Source: Lachnoclostridium sp. (lineage in GTDB: Bacteria; Bacillota_A; Clostridia; Lachnospirales; Lachnospiraceae). From it: DNA of 8,895 nucleotides. Below the pieces are notes generated by a model. The model was given only the letters and a program-made list of their open reading frames with translations. It was not told the origin of the DNA and did no database searches. The DNA is taken from positions 1-8,895 of the forward strand of contig SVDR01000078.1 of NCBI GenBank assembly GCA_015057755.1, given 5' to 3'. Below are positions 6,027 through 8,895 of the stretch, in pieces (the stretch's first letter is position 1; every line of letters begins with the position of its first letter). The translations under genes and the position numbers were made by a program.

Positions 6027-6122
6027 ATATCATAATAGGTGAACAAATACCTGCATTTTGTTCTGCTATATGTGCGAAAATGAAAAAAATCATTAAAGAA
6101 ACATCAATGATCAGCAGTATGT

Positions 6123-6151
6123 TTGATTTTACGGGCATAATATGCTACAAT
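6123..6151 (+). promoter_or_regulatory. Rightward promoter antisense to the integrase gene
   Basis: TTGATT (6123-6128), a 17-nt spacer ending in TGC, then TACAAT (6146-6151): an extended -10 promoter with 4/6 and 5/6 matches. Only the antisense strand of the integrase gene lies downstream; two small hairpins (TGCTA..TAGCA, GCAGA..TCTGC) follow at 6143-6171. No convincing rightward coding frame is present. Confidence 0.45.
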
Positions 6152-6208
6152 ACATAGCAGAAAATATCTGCGAATATGATATTAGGTGGCATATATTGTG
6201 TATTGCTG

Positions 6209-7138
6209 TCAGAGATTTTTACCCAGTTTGTCCATCATGCTTGTCTTGTATTCCATCATGGAATGGACGTACCGATTCAGTGTGATGTTCGAGTTTTTAT
6301 GTCCCAGAATCTCTGACAACGATTTCACATCCATACCGCACTCGATCGCTCGTGTTGCGAATGTATGACGAAGTGAATGAAAGCAGCGTCTCGGTACACC
6401 GATTTTGCACAGCAGCAGTTCAAAGCTACGCTGATATGCCCTTACAGAAGGAATTTTGCCTTTCTCAGTAATGACAAGAGGAGAATTACTTCTTTTTTTC
6501 ATGTCCCGCAGAATGGGAACAAGCTGCTTCGGAATCGGGATCACGCGGGTTGAATGTGTTGTCTTCGGTGTTTCGGTGATACGGCACATCTTTCCATTTT
6601 CATCCTTTCCGTCATGGCAGCTCTTGGTTACCCGCAGTTCTCTCTTTGAAAAATCAATATCATCCCATTCCAGCGCCATGAGTTCTCCGATCCGCAGACC
6701 GGTATAGAGGCAGATCAGAACGCCCAGCATCTTTTCCCGTCTGTCTTCCCGCACCGCCTGCTCGATCTTTTTCTGCTCGGCGACAGTAAAGCATTCCACG
6801 GGCTTCTCCTCGATCTTGGGACGCTTGATATTGTTCATCTCATATACATCCACAAACTTCAGATGATGCGCTGTTTCCATAGACTGCTGAATCACTGTAA
6901 TGATTGAATTAACTGTATTCGCTGCCAGTCCTTTTCCTGTTTTCAGATTACCATGTGTTGTCAGCTCAGTGACAAACTGCTGTACAATAAACGGGGTTAG
7001 TTCGAATAGCTCATATTCGCCTAGTTGCGGGATAATATGCTGAGTGACAATACTGGTATATCGGACATAAGTTCTGTTTTTATAATTTGGCATCACATAA
7101 TTAGTTAACCAGTGCAATAACCACTCGCTATACTTCAT
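6209..7138 (-). CDS. Tyrosine-type site-specific recombinase (integrase)
   Basis: A 309-aa protein starting MKYSEWLLHW. Residues 1-95 are an N-terminal SAM-like core-binding domain. The C-terminal catalytic domain has all expected residues: Arg149 in TGLRIGE, Lys192 in TPKTTHSTR, His254 and Arg257 in HSLRHTFATR, His280 in LGHKNSNIT, and the nucleophile Tyr290 in NRYVH. Length and motifs fit integrases of Firmicutes integrative elements and phages of the Tn916/phage type. The start at 7138 is set by AGGAAGG (7153-7147) with an 8-nt gap; an in-frame extension to 7189 would run through a terminator hairpin and is rejected. No excisionase gene is seen beside it. It appears intact. The neighbouring sigma4/alpha-CTD regulator suggests they belong to the same element. 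Confidence 0.92.
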   Translation of the reverse strand: MKYSEWLLHWLTNYVMPNYKNRTYVRYTSIVTQHIIPQLGEYELFELTPFIVQQFVTELTTHGNLKTGKGLAANTVNSIITVIQQSMETAHHLKFVDVYEMNNIKRPKIEEKPVECFTVAEQKKIEQAVREDRREKMLGVLICLYTGLRIGELMALEWDDIDFSKRELRVTKSCHDGKDENGKMCRITETPKTTHSTRVIPIPKQLVPILRDMKKRSNSPLVITEKGKIPSVRAYQRSFELLLCKIGVPRRCFHSLRHTFATRAIECGMDVKSLSEILGHKNSNITLNRYVHSMMEYKTSMMDKLGKNL

Positions 7139-7170
7139 TTTATCATCCTTCCTAAATGTGATGATTACGC

Positions 7171-7210
7171 AAATAAAAGAGCCGAACAAAGATCATCCCT
7201 GTTCGACTCT
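7171..7210 (-). terminator. Intrinsic terminator in front of the integrase
   Basis: AGAGCCGAACA (7178-7188) pairs with TGTTCGACTCT (7200-7210), 11 pairs with one G-U in the minus-strand RNA, followed by UUUAUUU. It lies 33 nt before the integrase start. It may end the AIM24 operon, attenuate the integrase, or both. Confidence 0.65.
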
Positions 7211-7427
7211 CATTCTGCATTCACATTATTGTTGGTCAACCATATACCTGCACTCTGTATCAATATTATATGTCTGCACACATCAATGATGCAAAAATAG
7301 CGACACTCTATGAACATTAATATATGCCATATAATGTAACAACTCACTACATATTTGCATTTCCGTCGAAATGTAAAAATAATATCAGTATATGATCGTT
7401 GATTTATAACATTATATCTTTAAGATA
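7211..7427. other. AT-rich spacer between integrase and AIM24 genes
   Basis: No coding region is seen. The stretch is rich in A+T with many TATA-like strings, a candidate integrase promoter, and ATACCTGCA at 7244-7252, which also occurs at 6047-6055 on the other side of the integrase. A 7-bp palindrome (7414-7428) overlaps the stop codon of the AIM24 gene. Confidence 0.5.
7265..7294 (-). promoter_or_regulatory. Candidate integrase promoter
   Basis: Consensus TATAAT (7270-7265) with a weak TTGCAT (7294-7289) 18 nt upstream. A transcript from here would start near 7258 and pass through the terminator hairpin at 7171-7210 before reaching the integrase. Confidence 0.4.
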
Positions 7428-8186
7428 TCATTGTACAGGTGCAAGCAGTACATTGCCGGTCCCGCGATAGACGTTAACCAGCCCCTCTCCGGATGCTGCA
7501 GAGCCGATCAGTGTTTTTCCGGAACGCTCGACGGTGAACTCCAGACTGCCGCTCCATGCGATTGCCATATTGCCGTCCACCTTGAGCACGTCATTCTTCA
7601 GCTCGATCTCCACCAGTTCTTCCCTGGGACAGGGGGACTCCAGACACAAAATTCCGTGTCCAACGATACCGAGATTGAACAGACCTTCATTACCGGCGAT
7701 GGCGGAGGAAAGGTTGGATCTGGGCACAGCTTTATGCTTGAGGGATGCATCACACGCGAGGAATAAGCCATCATCAAGCACGATGGAACTGTTCCAATCA
7801 TCCAGATCCACAAGCAGGATGTGCTTATATGTAGGTTCGAGTACAAGAGTACCGTCGCCGGTATATTCGGGCTTTATGGCAGATTCACCGGTCACGCTGC
7901 CGCGCAGAGCTTTGCCGAGCAGGTCGCCGACACCTTTGACTCCGGTGGTGGCATTGACATTACCGACCGTCCACTGCATTGCACCGGCCTGCAGAGTAAT
8001 GTTGGCTTCCTTGAGATCGCAGATAACCTGGCGTTTGCGGACATTCATTTCGTTGCAGTAATAGGCAAGTAATGATTCTGAAGGCATCACACTGAGATCT
8101 CGAACGTATTCGATTACGGTGAAAGCACCGAGCTGATTGACAATGCGGATGTCGTCATTGTTGGTAAAGTTGTTGATGGTGTACAT
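7428..8186 (-). CDS. AIM24 family protein
   Basis: A 252-aa protein starting MYTINNFTNN. The AIM24 family (PF01987) pattern is clear: ITLQAGAMQWTVGNV (63-77), GDGTLVLEPTYKHILLVDL (110-128), LDDGLFLACDASL (137-149), NEGLFNLGIVGHG (166-178) and GEGLVNVYRGTGNVLLAP (233-250). The yeast member is a mitochondrial inner-membrane organisation factor; bacterial members have no settled function. No signal peptide or membrane segment is visible, so it is probably cytoplasmic. The start at 8186 has AGGA (8198-8195) with an 8-nt gap; the longer open frame to 8432 overlaps the preceding gene in another frame and is rejected. It starts 13 nt after the Cys-rich gene, so the two are cotranscribed. Confidence 0.9.
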   Translation of the reverse strand: MYTINNFTNNDDIRIVNQLGAFTVIEYVRDLSVMPSESLLAYYCNEMNVRKRQVICDLKEANITLQAGAMQWTVGNVNATTGVKGVGDLLGKALRGSVTGESAIKPEYTGDGTLVLEPTYKHILLVDLDDWNSSIVLDDGLFLACDASLKHKAVPRSNLSSAIAGNEGLFNLGIVGHGILCLESPCPREELVEIELKNDVLKVDGNMAIAWSGSLEFTVERSGKTLIGSAASGEGLVNVYRGTGNVLLAPVQ

Positions 8187-8199
8187 AATAGTTTTCCTT

Positions 8200-8544
8200 T
8201 CATAATTCAGTACTTTCGGTTCTTTCAGGTATAAACGGGCATCTGTCAGGATCCGACTGGCGAGCTTTGATCCATGCCGCATAAACATCCTCAAAACGAA
8301 GATGCGAAACCCACAGAAGGCATTCGCTTGGATCAATATAGCGTGAAAAGAGGATCTTGCAATCGCAGATCGGAAGCATGACTGGTGTACCGTTCTCATC
8401 AGGAACACAGAGATAATCTCCGCATCCCTCATGTGGTTGGTATTTACATTGTTTGCATTCGATGTAGATGGAATTACGCCAGTTTCCTTCGGTAAGATTC
8501 AGGAATTTGTGGATGGTTTTGATGTCGGTGATGCAGTTGGACAT
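8200..8544 (-). CDS. Cys-rich hypothetical protein upstream of AIM24
   Basis: A 114-aa protein with nine cysteines, including CKQC (30/33), CGDYLC (41/46), CDC (60/62), Cys75 and Cys102. The spacing suggests a metal-binding or disulfide-linked fold, but I do not recognise the family. There is no signal peptide. A Trp-rich region (LLWVSHLRFEDVYAAWIKAR, 76-95) follows the cysteine cluster. ATG at 8544 has GAGG (8555-8552) 7 nt upstream. It is the first gene of a two-gene operon with AIM24, and its ribosome site begins right after a strong terminator hairpin, so it depends on read-through or on a promoter I cannot see. Confidence 0.75.
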   Translation of the reverse strand: MSNCITDIKTIHKFLNLTEGNWRNSIYIECKQCKYQPHEGCGDYLCVPDENGTPVMLPICDCKILFSRYIDPSECLLWVSHLRFEDVYAAWIKARQSDPDRCPFIPERTESTEL

Positions 8545-8561
8545 GGAAGCACCTCATAAAG

Positions 8562-8610
8562 AAAAAGCCGGGAGCAGTTTCCGTCTGAGTGACAGGACTG
8601 CTCCCGGCTT
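8562..8610 (-). terminator. Strong intrinsic terminator before the Cys-rich gene
   Basis: AAGCCGGGAGCAGT (8565-8578) pairs perfectly with 8597-8610, 14 pairs with an 18-nt loop. In minus-strand RNA the stem is GC-rich and followed by U-rich sequence ending at 8562. It sits 5 nt after the stop of the Arg-rich remnant and 18 nt before the next start codon. Confidence 0.75.
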
Positions 8611-8614
8611 CGGT

Positions 8615-8779
8615 TTACTTATCGTTGATCCTGTCAAACAGGCTTTTCACGCGATGGGGTTTGCGCTGATGCGTTATCTTCTTGTGCTTACTGCGTCGGT
8701 AAGGCCGACTCCTTGAACGATCGTGGCGACCGCGGCGTGAAAAGTAGAGATACTTAGGATACCCGAGGAGGCGCCGTGG
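8615..8779 (-). pseudogene. C-terminal remnant of an Arg/Lys/His-rich protein
   Basis: The last 54 codons of a leftward frame ending in KSLFDRINDK, with a very basic middle (GRHDRSRSRPYRRSKHKK, then ITHQRKPHRVK). The frame stays open to 8848, but beyond 8780 it reads through the end of an IS3-like element and its hairpin, so those residues are not native. A true gene end is supported by the strong terminator directly after the stop. I infer that the IS removed or displaced the N-terminal part. The basic tail suggests nucleic-acid or ribosome binding, but the family is unknown. Confidence 0.5.
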
Positions 8780-8805
8780 TTGAACTGATCCAGCCAAAAC
8801 GGACA

Positions 8806-8834
8806 ATGACAAAAAAGGCCTCCTATGGTAGAAT
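8806..8834 (+). promoter_or_regulatory. IS transposase promoter
   Basis: ATGACA (8806-8811), a 17-nt spacer ending in TGG, then TAGAAT (8829-8834): both hexamers match consensus at 5/6, and the -10 is of the extended type. Transcription should begin near 8841, between the two arms of the downstream inverted repeat. Confidence 0.6.
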
Positions 8835-8854
8835 AAAGGAACTACCATAGGAGG
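8819..8854 (+). promoter_or_regulatory. Inverted repeat that can hide the transposase ribosome site
   Basis: CCTCCTATGGTAG (8819-8831) and CTACCATAGGAGG (8842-8854) are perfectly complementary around a 10-nt loop. The right arm contains AGGAGG (8849-8854), the ribosome site of the transposase start at 8862. RNA entering from outside would fold and mask it; RNA started at the element's own promoter lacks the left arm. Confidence 0.75.
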
Positions 8855-8861
8855 TTTTGTT

Positions 8862-8895
8862 ATGCCCAGAGAATACAGACATATGGAAGAGTATG
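8862..8895 (+). CDS. Transposase OrfA-like start, partial
   Basis: Only 11 codons are visible, MPREYRHMEEY, before the window ends. AGGAGG lies 7 nt upstream. The opening MPREYRH and its position behind an IS150-like end fit the N-terminus of IS3-family OrfA proteins of Firmicutes, which carry a helix-turn-helix. This is recalled from general knowledge; 11 residues cannot prove it. Confidence 0.5.
   Translation, partial: MPREYRHMEEY

Larger units (their letters stand above)
8781..8895 (+). mobile_element. Left end of an IS3/IS150-like element, runs off the window
   Basis: TGAACTGATCC (8781-8791), then AAAACGGACA (8796-8805), resembles the TG-starting ends of IS150-group elements (TGTACTGACCCC...GGACA; recalled, not searched). 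A promoter, a ribosome-site-sequestering hairpin and the start of a transposase follow at normal spacing. The right end is outside the window, so the boundary and target duplication cannot be tested. Confidence 0.5.

Noticed and set aside
6186..6368. 60-aa rightward frame downstream of the antisense promoter
   Set aside because: It is antisense to the conserved C-terminus of the integrase, so it reflects that gene's composition.
7139..7189. 17-codon upstream extension of the integrase
   Set aside because: It runs through the terminator hairpin; AGGAAGG before 7138 marks the start.
7534..8061. 175-aa rightward open frame
   Set aside because: It is antisense to the clear AIM24 gene, has Ser/Arg/Pro-rich shadow composition and no ribosome site.
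8187..8432. 82-codon upstream extension of the AIM24 frame
   Set aside because: It overlaps the Cys-rich gene in another frame, and a good ribosome site marks ATG 8186.
1..8895. tRNA, rRNA or CRISPR array
   Set aside because: I saw no cloverleaf-like or rRNA-like sequence and no regularly spaced short repeats with unique spacers.

Overview
The window looks like accessory or island-like chromosome of a low-to-moderate-GC Gram-positive gut clostridium, probably Ruminococcus or a close relative. This is an inference from the proteins (Firmicutes-type lipoproteins, a PASTA-like plus metallo-beta-lactamase lipoprotein, a sigma region 4 / RNA polymerase alpha-CTD fusion), from strong GGAGG-type ribosome sites, and from hairpin-rich repeats of a kind seen in gut Clostridia. 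I ran no database search. Nearly every gene lies on the minus strand; the exception is an IS transposase entering at the right edge.

Layout. 1-481: AT-rich, no gene, with two diverged copies of a ~100-bp direct repeat. 482-721: a small Cys-containing conserved protein with its own extended -10 promoter. 796-2536: a nested mobile region. An IS1182-type insertion sequence (906-2409, flanked by AAAAG duplications, transposase broken by a frameshift) sits inside a hairpin-rich non-autonomous element with GGGGCTGTYGCA ends. 2581-5091: a lipoprotein cluster transcribed leftward. First comes a 507-aa lipoprotein combining a PASTA-like domain, a Thr/Glu/Pro linker, a ComEC-type metallo-beta-lactamase domain and an Ada-like Cys cluster. 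Next is a 165-aa lipoprotein, then a decayed gene (ATG changed to ATA, plus an in-frame TAA). 5346-5957: the sigma4/alpha-CTD fusion protein, whose promoter carries an 11-bp inverted repeat. 6209-7138: a tyrosine recombinase. 7428-8544: a two-gene operon of a 114-aa Cys-rich protein and an AIM24-family protein. 8615-8779: the C-terminal remnant of an Arg-rich protein, apparently cut by an IS3/IS150-like element whose left end starts near 8781. The transposase of that element begins at 8862 and runs off the window.

Regulation is the most distinctive aspect. Three minus-strand genes or operons (metallo-beta-lactamase lipoprotein, integrase, Cys-rich/AIM24) each have an intrinsic-terminator hairpin just before the ribosome site. 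The right-edge IS has a 13-bp inverted repeat that should hide its ribosome site only in transcripts entering from outside. The fusion regulator has an operator-like palindrome interleaved with its promoter. An extended -10 promoter points rightward into the antisense strand of the integrase gene. The regulator and recombinase are adjacent, which suits a small integrative element, but element boundaries cannot be proven from this window.
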